Positions 24,810 to 38,812 of a stretch of 64,000 nt of DNA are shown here, piece by piece. The position numbers and the translations under genes are program-made. The notes beneath the pieces were generated by a model. That model saw only the letters and a list, made by a program, of their open reading frames with translations. It made no database searches and had not been told where the DNA came from. The first letter of the stretch is position 1; each line of letters starts with the position of its first letter. Origin of the DNA: Aphis gossypii (lineage: Eukaryota; Arthropoda; Insecta; Hemiptera; Aphididae); NCBI RefSeq assembly GCF_020184175.1, contig NC_065530.1, positions 4,588,001-4,652,000 on the forward strand, given 5' to 3'.

Positions 24810-26586
24810 TTAATCTTCAGCTTCTAAGTTTATATTGTTACCGAATTTTCCATATAAATGTGTTTTTAGATCGCTCATAGTAGATGAAATATCTTTGAGT
24901 TTTGTTTCAATATCCTTCATCTCTTTTCCAACAGTTTTTTTCAGTTCTTCTAAATTATTCTATGCAAATATCACATCAAATGATTGTAGAAATTATTGTT
25001 TATTATAAATTGTAATAATAGAATTTATATCTTTCATACCTGTGCAGTTTCTAGATTATAATATACAAAAGTTTCTCCAGAAAGGTATGGTAGATTAGGA
25101 CAATCATCTTCGTCTAATAACATTAACTCTTCAGAAGCATCTTCCAGGTTCTTTAATGTTGTCTAAATAAATAAATTAAAGATAAGTTGATTTTAGAGTT
25201 ACAGAAATAGATTGTAAGTATTTTTGTTTATAATTAGGGCGCAGATTTTAATATAAATACATAATTTGATTAAATGCAAAATTCTTAATTCTGATTTAAA
25301 ATAATCATTAATCATGTTTCATAACACCCTAGATAACGGAAACTTTTATTTTACAGATTTTGATGTAAATACATAGTTTCAAATGTACTAATATTCACTT
25401 ATTTTGTAAATATTTCAGAGCAAACATATTTCTTGACAAAAAAAAAAAACATAAAATCTCATTAATTGAAAGTTTTGCAGTAGTGGAAAATACAACAAAC
25501 AAGTTAAATGAAGTTTAAGAAATTTGGGGTTATAATAAAGAATAATTTAAACACATACTTGCTAAAAATGAAAAACTATAAATGGATATTGAATTAACAC
25601 TATCTGACATATCATAGTCTAAAATATGACCCATTATCTTATTGGTTGATGTTTAACACTCCTTTAGCTACTAAATACAATGTTGAGACTTAAAATACAT
25701 TAAAACGTACATTGTATTCAATTTTATCCAAAAAGAACCATGAAGATTATTAGATGAATTATTAATTACAATTTCGAAAAATATATATAATAAACCTATA
25801 ATATGGTTATATTTACAACTGGTACTGTGATCATTGATAAGTAATTAAAAATTAATGGAAAATTGAAAATACCATTTTTTGTGTTAAATATTTTCATATT
25901 TTGACTTTTTATTACATAAAAATCAAATTATATTAAATGTTATTTTAGTTTACAAAATAATACAATTAAATACAAAATTGGACAGTTTACCAATGTCTTT
26001 ACATTCTTAATTTACAAGTAACTAAGATTTTATAATTTTGATTACTTAAGAAAAACTAACTTACTTGTTTTGCTTTTAATTCATCTCTGTATTCATCAAC
26101 TCGTGCATTAAGCCTTGCAAATTTGTTGATTTTTTGTTGATCTTCAAATGTAATATGGACATCAGAATCCTATTTGTCAATATAAAGTATAAATATCATA
26201 ATGCAACTACTATATTTATAATAATAATTCATTTATAATAGGCAAATCTATCAATAATATAATTTAATCCGTTAAATTAAATAGTGTAATCTATTATATT
26301 GTTAAGTGTTTATGAATTTTACAATTTAAAAATGAAAATGGAAATATCGATATCTAGTGGTGTTAACAAATACCTAACAAAAAAAGATTATAATTGATGT
26401 GTGAATTAAACAAATATTATTTATTTGTCTTAAAATTTTTTTCATAAATATTAAACTGTATAAACTGTATACATAATACTATAATAGGTATGTAAAACAG
26501 TTGCTACCAATAACTTTGAACATTACAATAAAAGTTGAAAAATTTACCGGTTGAAATGTTCCTTTAGACACTGATGTTGAAGCCAT
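24810..26586 (-). CDS. PFDN4: Prefoldin subunit 4
   Basis: Four exons: 26548-26586, 26065-26169, 25040-25162, 24810-24959; 417 nt, 138 aa, close to the usual size of about 134. Prefoldin is the cytosolic hexameric co-chaperone that hands unfolded actin and tubulin to the CCT chaperonin; subunit 4 is a beta-type subunit. The protein shows DVHITFEDQQKINKFARL, then a first coiled coil, the acidic and hydrophobic linker (LLDEDDCPNLPYLSGETF) and a second coiled coil (ELKKTVGKEMKDIETKL). The start is the only Met in the first exon, MASTSVSK. The gene is convergent with ZIP9, with 615 bp between stop codons. All introns are GT/AG. Confidence 0.95.
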
Positions 26587-27034
26587 TTTGAACAGTTTTA
26601 TAAAATATTTATGATTTTAGTAGTAATTGAATATTAAATTTGTTTGTATTTTGTAACTCGATATGACGAATACTCGTGTTTCGTTAGGAAATTTACTGTT
26701 TACACCTATTGAATACTTAACTGGCTACTCGACACTCGTGTTCTTGAATGTCCATGTTCGGTGTTGATGTGATAATGTGATACTGCAGTGATATGGTATC
26801 TGAATTATTCAGTGATATCCCAAAGTGATAAGAAATAAAATTAAAAAATAAACCATCGCATGTCATGCACTCGCGACTTGCGTCTCGCATAGTCGCACAG
26901 TCGGCAGGTCGCACTTAGTAGTTAGTGTTTCTCACGAGTTACGACTTGCCATTCATTAACGGACTAGGTATGTTATAATTGAGCGAAGGTATGTGAAGCC
27001 ACTAGAACATAAAAACATAATATTTATTAATTAA
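26587..27034. promoter_or_regulatory. PFDN4 upstream region
   Basis: Sequence above the PFDN4 start codon, moderately CpG-containing around 26860-26960. It probably contains the promoter and 5' UTR. No specific element can be assigned. Confidence 0.35.
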
Positions 27035-27461
27035 GTGGCCGCCACACCAACATTTATTTTCTTTGTCTATCTCCCACGTAATATTGGATATTATGGGAAC
27101 AAAGATATTCCGTATTTTCACGATTAAGACTCTGATTCAGTTTAGGACAAAGACATCTATTAAGTATTTTATAAAGGAGAATTAAATTTCCTGTGCATTG
27201 ACCTAATAGATTTTTAGTATTTACATTTTTTTTTATAAATATAAGCATGTTGTAATTTAAAATGATTTCGATGATTAATTATTAAATAACTTATTAAAAA
27301 ATGTAAATATTAAAAAATCTATCCGGTCATGCACAGAAAAATAGGTGCCTTTGCGTAAACTGAATCAGAGTCCAGAAAGGCGTAATCGAGAAAATACGAA
27401 ATATCTAAGTTACTATTTTATGTGGGAGATTGATAAAGAAAACAAATGGTGTGGCGGCCTC
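27035..27461. mobile_element. Palindromic TTAA-flanked MITE
   Basis: A 427-bp element flanked by TTAA at 27031-27034 and 27462-27465. The ends GTGGCCGCCACACCA and (inverted) GAGGCCGCCACACCA are near-perfect inverted repeats. Complementarity continues inward through the ATCTCCCAC segment and the CTGATTCAG segment, so nearly the whole element could fold back. The TTAA target fits piggyBac-related elements, but no transposase is present and the ends do not have the classical CCC start. Family assignment is tentative. Confidence 0.85.
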
Positions 27462-27465
27462 TTAA

Positions 27466-30400
27466 TAGTGTTCTCCGTCTGTATAAAATTCAATTCAATA
27501 TAATAAGTATAATTAATATTGAATTCATAACTCTGAGTACAATATTTGTACTTGAATCACAGAATATATTTATTTATTTTGAGCTTAAACTACTCTTGAC
27601 TTATGAAGATTTTATAATATTATGATTATTATTAATATGCCTATAAAATACGTAACTATACATATTCTAAATCATGATGCACGACGATCATAAATAATAA
27701 TATTTAAAAAGTATAGTGCGTTGTACGTATACCTTGAACATATTATGATGTGTGTACGTGTAGGTATTAGGTACCTATTTTATTTCTTTACCTTAACCCT
27801 TTTATATGCAATTTTTTAAGCTTATGTAGTAAGGTACATATACTGTAAACGACTCAGTGAATTCAAAATTTAGTGATTGTAGTCTTTTACTTAGTTTCGA
27901 AGTTAGTCATTGAAAATTTGTAATTAATCAACAATGGAACTATTGGTACCTACCAACTGCAGCCAGATAGCACATTATTGTTCAAACTGACAAATTCTGA
28001 TTTTATCGTTTTTAGCATACCTGTATAAGCACTGAAGTGCCGAACATAGTTAAAAGAAAAAAATGGTAAAAAGGATGTGCGGTACCTACAGTAACAAAGT
28101 TCCATCAAATTATATACCTATCATCTATGTTGGATAATTAAGTAGTTAAAAGGATTTCGTCTATTTGTCTACCCCGTCGGCCGTCACAGAATAGATTTAT
28201 TTTATAATAATGGATGAGTTATGTATTCAGGTATGTTTAAGATATGTTTACAATTTATATTTAAACTACAATTAAATTAGGTTTACATTTTCATATTAAC
28301 TCCAATTTTTCCGTCGTTAAAAACGTTTCTAAGCTATGTATAGGAAGTATAAGTCTATACTCTATAGCATTAATTATAGAATACAATTTTTAATTTTTAA
28401 AACTTATACTTAACAAATTATATACATAGCTTCGCCAATAATACATAATATATATATATATATCACTATATCAGTATATGTACCCATTACCTATCTAATA
28501 ATTCCATTTCAATACACGGTTAGACAGTTTAAGTGATATATATATTCTTTATGAACACATTTTGTTTGTTTATATAATGGACATTGTAGTATAATTAATA
28601 TGTAATATTATATTATATCCTCTCATTTCATTACTATCACTTACTCGTAATCACGTATAGTTGTGTACCTATTCTTAGGTATGTCCCGTTTCTCGCGTGT
28701 TATATATACGAATACGACTAAACAATTATTTATTTTTATAATACATACAGGGCATTGTCCTATTTAAGAGGGCGTAAGTGAATCAACTAAAATTAAAAAA
28801 AAATTGGAAATTTCTATAATATATATTATAATAGATGATAATGTTTATTCACAGCAAAATAACTTTACAGTATGTTTTTATAGTGACTAGTGAGTAAACT
28901 AGGTGTATAAAATATACAAAAGTTATTTTGCATAATATACAATTCATAGTTATTATAAGCATATACATATATAATCTAGAAACATATTATGATCATGTTC
29001 TTGTAGAATATCTATTGCATAAAGCGACCTAATAGTAGGTACTAGATATATACATTCGGTGTTCGAAAATAGTCACACTTGTAGATATACTTTTGTTTTT
29101 ACACTACAGTACGTCTGCATGTTTTATATCTATAAACGAAATATAAATTATAATCGACATTCGACATGATATTAAAGTGTCCAAATATTTAAATATTTTA
29201 TATCTACTGCATCACTCGCACATTAAAGATATAGAAATGCTGTAGGTAGTTAACTGCAGAATGCAGATAACAAGTTTAAGTATACCTATTTACAATAATT
29301 AATAGTTGGCTTGATAAGTATAAATTCAGTAACGCGTTGATAATTTTTTTTAGGAGCGGCTGCTCCGCCAAAATTATAAGCAAGGCTAGATCTAGGGGGA
29401 CTATATAACTCCGGGCCGTAAATTGGAAGCGCGGGGCACAATGTATTCAATTTACCCAAACTGTTTTGGATTTAAAAGGGCCTCGCCAAAAGTAATAACC
29501 ACCTTATATCATGACTATAATTCGGCCGTAAGACTAGAGAGATCAGAGATATATTTAATACTACAATATTATATGTATTTAAATGTATAAACATGTTCTA
29601 TTACTCTGTAATGAACACGAACATACATAAACGTTGTGCTACGAGATCGTTATCTATGACTATGTGACTTTGTGAGCGTGCGAAGTATGTAATGCGAATG
29701 AAGAGAGCGGTTTTGGAAAATAGGTACATATTTAAACAAAATATGGGTGGGTGTTATGTTCAAATCGTTGTTTTTTTTCAGTAAAAATAGTTCAACGTGC
29801 CATTGGATGAAATGACGTGTACCTTGCTACCGCTTTATTTAAGATATTCTTTAAATACTATAAAGAGCAATAAGGTATTGCCACATGTAGGTACTCGTAC
29901 ATTTTCTAAGAACTGAATTTTACACTAAAATCTTCGTAAAACCAACACACGGTAAATGGTTTCTCCGCTCCGTGGTTCAGAAGTTGGAATTTACTTGTAT
30001 AAAACCTACCTAATTACTTATAATGTATCCGGCTCATTCAATAAATAAATATAAGAGAAATCAAACAAAAATTCGTTTTTAAAATAGTTGTTTTTCATTT
30101 CTGGAACCATTAGCATAATTTACAAAGCGCTGGCAGGCATTCGCTTTCAAATGATAGTGTCTGTTTATTCGTTATACGCCTATATATATATATATATGAC
30201 TGTATTCTATATAGTTATAAATTATAATATAGTTGTTCAATAGGTAAATAAACCCATCAAATAAGTTATCTGTTCTATTTGGTAGCTCGATTTTAATGTT
30301 TGTTAGAAAAATAATAATATTTTAAGACTTTTTTTACAACATCTTTGAATAATCGAAACGTTAAATCTTTTTCTTTTTGGAATGTACAGTTTTATTTTTT

Positions 30401-31425
30401 TATGATAGGTATTAAATAAATATGATTTTAACTATTGTTAGAACTTGTAATTTCTCTAAATTAAAAACTAAATGAATATGTTTTGAATAGGTTGTAGGTG
30501 TCCACCTCGTAGTTTGAACACGGCTTTTATTTAATAGCTTTAAATTATGTTTCTTTATTTTAACTTTTTTATTTGAAATTATAAAAATTACAAACATTAG
30601 TAACAGTGCAGAGTACAGACTATATTTTATATTATTAGACAATTATAATGATTATTATAACTAAAATAATTTCATTCCAATTTCATTTCAAACCTACTTA
30701 TTAGTTATAGCCTATAATAATTGTTATACATATAAGATACTCAGTCAATCATTATTTCAACTATTAACGTTTTTTTAAAAAATTGTTTACATAATTGTTA
30801 GTCGTTTCAAAACAATATTTTTTATCGTCAACATTTTTAAGTTTTATTTTTTATAAATGATAATACACAGTTTTTTTATATTTTGTAGTAAAATACTGTT
30901 ACAAAAAATAACATTTTAAACAAATGGTTTATATTAGTTATAAATTTATAATAATTATTAAAAAATTAGATGATCAGAGACAAATATTTTATAGAGTATA
31001 TTTATGCCATCCCACTTTGCTCATCTAAACTTTAAACATTTAAAAATCATAAATTACATTAGTCTAAAATTCGGTTTTATTTCATAGGTATATCAATAAA
31101 GTACTTCAAAAAAATATTCTATTTTGAAATAAAAAATAAAAAATGTATTACCTATAGTATCTTGTTTTAAAAAGAAGTAAAAAATAAAAAAACATAATGA
31201 TAATAAAAATTTTATTTTTGCTTAATGATTATAAAAAAGTTTATAGCCTTTAAAATAATGAGTATCCTTCTCTAAAAAAAAATCATTTTGTGTAAAATTT
31301 TAATGGTTTTCATTTTAATGTAATATAATCTTATATGAAATAATGTTATTTATAAATAATTTATTTTGTCTTGTATACGTAGTTACATTAAATATACAAC
31401 TATAATCAATGATAATTGTTAAAAT
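27466..31425. other. AT-rich intergenic DNA
   Basis: No gene recognised. A GC-richer fragment at about 29350-29490 looks like a remnant of a mobile element, with a small GGAGC/GCTCC hairpin near 29353. An (AT)n tract lies near 30180-30198. Open frames here are low complexity. Confidence 0.5.
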
Positions 31426-32133
31426 TAGGGCTCGTATTTTAAAGTATATACTTCTATTTTTTATATACAAGAAATAGAAATCTAATGTTTATACATAAAT
31501 TCGTTTCACGTCATTCTGATTCTAAATAAACCAATTTTTTTTTACTTTTTTTTATGTAAATGCTTTATTTTCAATTATTCCAGCTGTGATTTTTTTATAT
31601 GTTTATTGTGCTATTGTAATAAAAAAAAATCAATAAGAAATGTAAAAACCCAGAAAGCGGATATTGGATTATTATTGTTTTCATTAATTCATTATCGAAT
31701 TGTTTATTAAATGTATTAAACGTATAGATTATCGATCTACATAATGATTATAGTCTGCAGTACCTATACGGTCAGTATACCTATAACATCGATATCGACT
31801 ATTTCAAAATTTAAGATTTAGAGTTGTAATTTGAAACCTCTGCTATGAAGTATGCACTAATCACTTCATAGTGGATGTAGAGAATTCGTTTTCTACGTAT
31901 AAAAATATTCTGTCGGACAATAGAGTCAGTTTTACTACTGAAAATCTAGGGAAATACATGGTAGTTATTTTTTTTTTAAATATAAATTAATATTTCAAAT
32001 TTTTATATTCATTTTTATGACTATTGACTAGTTCGTGTTAATTTTTGGTCTTTCTTTTTTTTTGCTTTTTTAAAACAATCATGTGCTTTTTTAGTTGCCT
32101 ATTATGCTTTAAAAGTTTAAAATCCGAGCACTA
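31426..32133. mobile_element. hAT-like non-autonomous element, copy 2
   Basis: A 708-bp element related along its length to 5220-5927, with ends TAGGGCTCG and CGAGCACTA. The flanks GTTAAAAT (31418-31425) and GTTATAAT (32134-32141) agree at 7 of 8 positions, consistent with an old 8-bp hAT target duplication. No ORF. Partial ends of the same family (ATTCGAGCCCTAA) are seen near 61276-61288. Confidence 0.75.
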
Positions 32134-32141
32134 GTTATAAT

Positions 32142-35100
32142 TAATAAATAGGTACAGTATTAAATAAAAAAAAAGGTAGTGGTAAGTGTAGGTTATCGTA
32201 TTTTAAAAATTATTTTTTTGAAATTGTTTTTTGGTAAATATTAAACGTTAGGATTTAAGTATTTGTTAAGTATTTAAGTATTTTTAATGTATTGAATTCA
32301 AAGACATATGCTCTATAGAGCGTAATATATTTTATAATTAGTGTATTAGTGTACTTCCCTCTATTAATGTGGTGCTTTAACTATTGCTTAATTGTACTTA
32401 ATAAAGAGTTTAATTTAAGGTGTGGCGTATCACATACTAGTAAGTATATATATATTAAATAAGTCAAGGAATAATAGTGTACATATAATTTATATTATTA
32501 TATATCTTTCATAAAAATACAACTCTTTTTTTTTAAAAAAGTCGTATTACACAGCGTAGGTTTTATTTACAATAAAAGTAGGTATCCGTGATAGATATAT
32601 GTTTTTAAAAAATAAGTAGATACGTTATTCTAAAAACAAAATTACAGTTATCATATTGAATTTGGTAAAATACTTAATTAAAAAAAGAAAAATGTTTGAT
32701 TCATATTGATATAAAAAAAATAGTAAATTTTATTGTTCTATGTGTTTATTATTTATTTATACTTAATTTTTAATAGTACGATTATTACATAACACAAAAA
32801 ATCAATTGGTATTTATATTTAATTTATTTAGTTTTTTTTTTAATAATAGTGACACATAATGTACTTAACGTTTGTAGTTCAATTTTAACAGTAATAATTA
32901 TTATAAATTATAATATTGTAATAGCATTCCCGTTTGACAGTATATATTATTGTTCGATATTCGATAGATATCAAAGCGGAAGCTTGTACAATAATTTATA
33001 CAAGTTATTAATCATATTGCATATTATAATATTATTATGATTACTATATTATACGAATCAAAACGTAAATGGTAAAATAATATAATCTACGAAATTATTT
33101 CATAGACACAATATTTTATAACTTTACTTTTATACGCCTATTTCCTATTACATATCCTTGGCTGTGCCTATATTTAATATGTGTACAACTATACAAGACG
33201 TGTTCAGCCTACATTATTTTATTCTTCTATTTCAGAATATTGGCATGTAGGTACATAAGGAGTTTTCTTTGTATATTACTGGTACTTATTTATGAGTATA
33301 GGATGTTCTGAAACTACCTATTAGTGATGTATAGTAACTAAATTCATTTCGAAAGAACCGATATTATATCCAGAGTAAGACTGTGAAAAATATTTTTAAA
33401 CCATATAGGGGACAAACACTTATGTATTAGATACATATATACAGTGTTTTTTATTTTAAAGCAATCACTGATTTATATCAAAAAGTATTTAGAATTTATG
33501 CAATGTTTTTGGAAATATTTTTTTTATGTATTATTTTCAAAAGACATAATAATATGTATATTTTTTAAAACTTTATATTTAATAGTATATTTCGAAACAG
33601 AATATATTTCAATATTTATAAAAACCGAATTTCAAAACAGTAGTTTTAGCCGGTACAAGTACCTACTCCTAAAACAATGTAGGTAGTAGATTAATTAATG
33701 GTTCTCTCCACTCGTCTGTACTATAAATAGTTACTATTAACAGTCATAACAGCTCATTCGTACTAAATGAAATTTTTACATATTAAAAGCTCCGATAAAT
33801 GTTTTACTTCGGAATAAGAAATTCAAAATTTAAAAATATAAAAAATTAAAAAAAAATTAAAAATGATAAAAAAGTAAAAACTATAATACAAGAAAATTAG
33901 TGTTAAACTTTTAATTATGAACTTTTTTTTTAGGAATTACCTTATATAATATATATTAATCACAAGGTATATATATAGATTTTGGAAAATCACAGCTATG
34001 TATGTATAGTATAGTATTCCCATAAGCCTAACGGTTACCTATACACAAGATTGCCGCTACAGTAGCGTAATCGTTTGACCGGTACAATAATTTGCAGTCA
34101 TTATATCTCCGACCTAGAAAAACAGCAACATTTTTGTTTTTATAAACATTTTACAAATTTTAGTGCAGGTATAGCTATAAAGACATATTTATTTAAAAAT
34201 ATTATCAATATTCATCATAAATCAATCGAATAGTCAGTTCCGTTGAAAAATACATAATCGCAAAACTTATCACAAAACTATAATATTTTTTTATTTTAAT
34301 TATAGATCAATAATTAAAAAAATATAAGCATATTATATCAATAACATGTATAATTCATCTTATAATATTGACATGCAATATATTTTATCACTATTATAAA
34401 TAAATCCATTAACCATTTTAAAATATAGTAATATATAAGTATGGTTAAAATTCTAGGTACTTATAGTATATTATTAATTAAAAATTAAAATTTTTAACTG
34501 CGGATGCATCTGTAATAAATGTGTAGTGCTAAACAAAATTTAAATGTAATACATTATTTTAAACTAAACCGCGTGGTTATAAAAAACTTAGGTGGTATAT
34601 TATAATATATATTATACGTACATAATATGTAAATCTATAAAATTACACTTTATAGGTTATACCTATATTTGAGAAACATTCGTTACAAATTTATTTTTAG
34701 CCAATATACATATATATTATATTTTTCCGAATAATATTATAAACCCGTGTAAAACTATATAGACTAATATTATAAAAAAAAAAAATTGTTTGTTTAGGTC
34801 TGAATCTGTCACATATACTATTGACAACCGCGTTAATTAATATACATTATGTGGACTCTGAAAAAAAATCTGAGTAAATACAGTGAGAAATTGAAGGTTT
34901 TGGGAGAGAAATCGCTAACTGCGTATAATGACAATAGTTATAACTTATAAATTAAAATAATACATATATTATGTGAGCGTGTAAAAACGGTACAGCGCAC
35001 TGTTGGCATTTAAATTTTTAAACATTAGCCGCGCGTGTAACATATAGTATATTGTATTGTGATCAAATGTTAAAATATAACCTATAGCTAATATACCAAA

Positions 35101-38100
35101 CACATAAAGTAGTGCCCGCCACAGATTGAAATTGCTTATGGAAATAAAATATGTATGTAGCTTATATGTATACTTTCAATAATTATCATCTACGCGTTTA
35201 GCTCGTAATAACCTATATTATATTATAATTTATATGATATTTGATAAGAGTTCAATCCTTGGAACAAAGAAATGTGAACATAATACGGTTATGGTGTTAT
35301 ATTATATGTGTATTATTATATTGAATTTAACTCTGTGCACAATACGATATAATTATTATTTTTTGTACGAGCGCATAATAACGTATAGGTATGATACAAT
35401 AACGATAAAACAAATAAGATTCTAGTCCGCTGCAGTCATAAATATATTACCTCCATCGTTGGAACAATATTATATTTTGAAATTACGATTTATTACACCT
35501 ATACAATATTTATTCGATATTATAAATTATTATATGACGACATATTAAACGAGGAACTCTGCGATTAAGCCACGCACACGTAAATAAAATTATAATATGT
35601 GAAAAATTAATTCTCGTTCTATAGGCTTTAAGCACCTACCATATTCTTTTGATACTAAATTATTCCATTAAAAAATTGTTATTCAGCGTGTTTCATAATG
35701 TTTTGCATCATTGATATTAAATTAGGCTATCTATATCTATTGAACCACGTGGAGACTTGACAACGCTCGAGGGCGTATCACGTATATTAAAATAACATAA
35801 TAGGTACTATATGGAGTACACCATATTATATGTTGTATAGTGTATATTATGTATAAGTATATATATATATATATAGGTATTAAAATTAGATAGTATACTT
35901 AACAATGAAAGATTTTGTAATGATTTATTTATTTTTTTTAATATTGTAGTATAGGACTTCAGCTATTAACTGATAGTACCGCCAACTTTATATAGTCTAT
36001 AAGTATCCAAAATGTTTATTGTTTATACAGAGTTAGTATTGAGTTAAGATTAAGTTAAGATTTTTTTCCACGGTAGCATTTTTAAATTTTTTAATAGTTA
36101 TATGGTTATTATGGAAGCCTTCACGAAATGTATAGTGCAATTAAGTGTTGTTTGTGCTCTAGTGCTCGAGTACGAAATTAATCTCGTAGTTCGTACGAAA
36201 TGATAAGATTATGCATTATTACGGGAGATTAATGATTTATGCTAATTTTTTACTAAGTATTTATAAATATTATGTATAATTCATCACTACTACCAGAACG
36301 AGTATTTACATAAAAAAAAAAACTTTTCCCGTAACTTTTGAAAACAAAATCGTGTGCACTATAATTAACAGTAGTAATTTATATTATTAGGTATTTTATT
36401 CTTACTTTCCTCGTCGATCAAATAAAACAAATTTTGTAACATTAACAAACAATTTACAAACTACTATAAATGCCTAGAATTTAATGTAGCGTGTCTTGTT
36501 AAAAATTTTTAATAAGGTTTTTCGTCTATATAACCTTGCCAAGTTTATGTATATACAAACTTATAATAATACGTAAATATCGAGGAAAGTCTTAAAATAA
36601 ACAAATCAAATCAAATCTAAATTTATTTTTTTTTTTTTTATTAGACGAATAAATACGCGAATTTATATATGGTTTATGCCGTGTGATGGACTCAAATTCA
36701 ATACAGCAACGTAGGTATAATATAATTTGTGCACTGTCCGGTCAGCACGGTGCGTGTATAGTGCATTTGGATTTTAGCCGTTGACATTTAAATATAAGGA
36801 TAGGTACCTATTAAGCTCGGAATTTCGTACGGCCTCGTGCGCGTGTATAGGTATATTATAGTCGTTATAGTATTTATGTGTATAACTATATAAGCTGTAC
36901 GGTATTGAACTCAAAACGTCTCTCAGTCTATTAAAAATAAAACCAAACACGCGCACACACGAGTACACTGCAGTATCGAAATACCGACTAAACCCGAACA
37001 CGATCGCGTTATAATACGATACATATATAAAAAAAAAATCATACCTACATCTATAATATAGTTATGTGTAACATATTTTTAAAACCATTTATATATATAT
37101 ATATTTGTGTTGTGTAAACACGAGTACACAACGCAAATACGTATAGCCTGTATGTATATGCTTATAATAATATGTATATTATTACTGACGTTCACTTTAA
37201 TATTATTATTATAATAACTATAGAGCATGTGCAATGTGTGCACTGTGTGTGTAGTGACACCGCCGCCGTGCGGGTGCAGGTTTTCTGAACACAATAGATC
37301 TAGTTTTCGCGTATATATTACATAACACATATAGTATATAGGTAGGTTACAAAGAGGATATACAATACTCGTATCGTGTGAATTTTTCTCTTTTCCTCCT
37401 CGCGGACTTGAACCGATTTGTATAGAATTGTTTACTATTTTTTTTTTTTACTATTGCGCGTTATTATAATATCAAAGGGCATTCGTTTTAATTTGGAGTT
37501 GATACTCATACTTAATTATTATTGTTATTATTATTGTTAGGGTGCACTACACTCGCAGGTCACTGTTAGAAATGTTGCACTTACCGGAGTTATAATACAT
37601 CATTGATATTATATAGACATACGTTATTTGTATGAGATTAGAGATCGTATATTAAATATAATATTCTAGACATTTTTTTTTAATCACCTATAACAAAATG
37701 TTTATTTTTACTAAACAATAAAAAGCCTTTAAAAACTAAATCTATGCGTAATAATATATAGTAATTTCAACAATAAAACTTTTAGGTCTTTTGAGCAATT
37801 GTTTTTTTTTGGTAAATTACTGCATGTAATATTGTGACATTTTAAATCATTTCTGATCGAGTTTTAAAAAAAAAAAATGTTAATATTAATTAGATTCGTG
37901 TTTCACATTTTATAATAGTTCGTTCCTGTACATTATTCTTCTAGCCAATCTCGTCCCAACAACGTATATGCTGCCATCATTCGAATGTTATGGTCGCGTA
38001 TACCTATATGTCATACTCATTCGTTTAAATCATAAAATAATATAATAATGAAATATACGATATCGAAGAAGAATTATTATTTTCTTTAACACACATTATT

Positions 38101-38140
38101 TATTATTTTGTCGAGGACCTAGGTATACCACGATAAAATA
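32142..38140. other. Large AT-rich gene-free interval
   Basis: About 6 kb in which I find no exon, RNA gene or element with clear termini. A slightly CpG-richer stretch occurs at 36720-37330 but its open frames do not look coding. It forms most of the 11.5-kb interval between PFDN4 and the HOPX-like gene and could hold distal regulatory DNA. Confidence 0.45.
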
Positions 38141-38812
38141 CGAAGAGAAAGAAAAGTCTCGCGTCGCAATAATAATAATAATAAAAGGTGTCTGCGCGGT
38201 GGGGGCCGAAGACGTCCGACCTACTCTCGAGGTAACCAGCTATAGAATTACACAAATACTCGCGCGCGCATTATGTTCCGAGACTATGATACGTCTTGTA
38301 CATAGTTTATAATTTTATATACCTTAAACCGCCGCGGCTGTCCGTCCAGAGCGGTCCGTGCACGCGAGTCTGTCGGCTTGCCAAATTTTTCGAACGCGCT
38401 TGCGGGCCAGAAAAAAATATTTACAACGGTCGAATATTTGATCGATTGCGGTACAAATTTTTACGACAATAAGTCAGCATACGTTTTTAATACTGTGATC
38501 GTAACTCATAGATCATAATCTTGTATACAATAGGTACATTGCATTTTGTCGTTTTCCACATTTCGGTTTTACTTAGCGTGCGCATTTCAATCGACATTAA
38601 TAATAATTATAAATATCGTTTGCGAAATCATAATTTATCGTAATCGCGTCACCGCAGAAAAATTGACAGGAAAATTGCGCGCGGATTTCGAACTCAGTAC
38701 GTCGTCGTCCGCCGTCGGGATTCATTCGAAACCGCTTTCGTAAAGTTTTTATTACGCCAACCGAAGATCTCCTCGACTGCACATCCTCTCAATCTTCAAG
38801 CATAATATAGAC
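38141..38812 (+). promoter_or_regulatory. CpG-rich promoter and probable non-coding first exon of the HOPX-like gene
   Basis: A locally GC- and CpG-rich block (for example around 38195-38240, 38325-38405 and 38680-38730) in an AT-rich setting. It ends in a consensus donor, ATAGAC/GTAAGTGA, with the intron starting at 38813. The HOPX-like start codon sits 12 nt inside an exon that opens with an acceptor at 40601-40602, so an upstream non-coding exon is required; this block is the best candidate. The link is inferred, not shown. Confidence 0.5.

Noticed and set aside
36774..37330. Two minus-strand frames in a CpG-richer patch
   Set aside because: Repetitive Tyr/Ile/His-rich translations with no similarity recognised and no acceptor or donor logic linking them.
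38546..38782. Opposing frames of 65 and 61 codons near the HOPX-like promoter
   Set aside because: They sit in the CpG-rich leader ahead of a splice donor; neither has a domain and the downstream exon supplies its own start.
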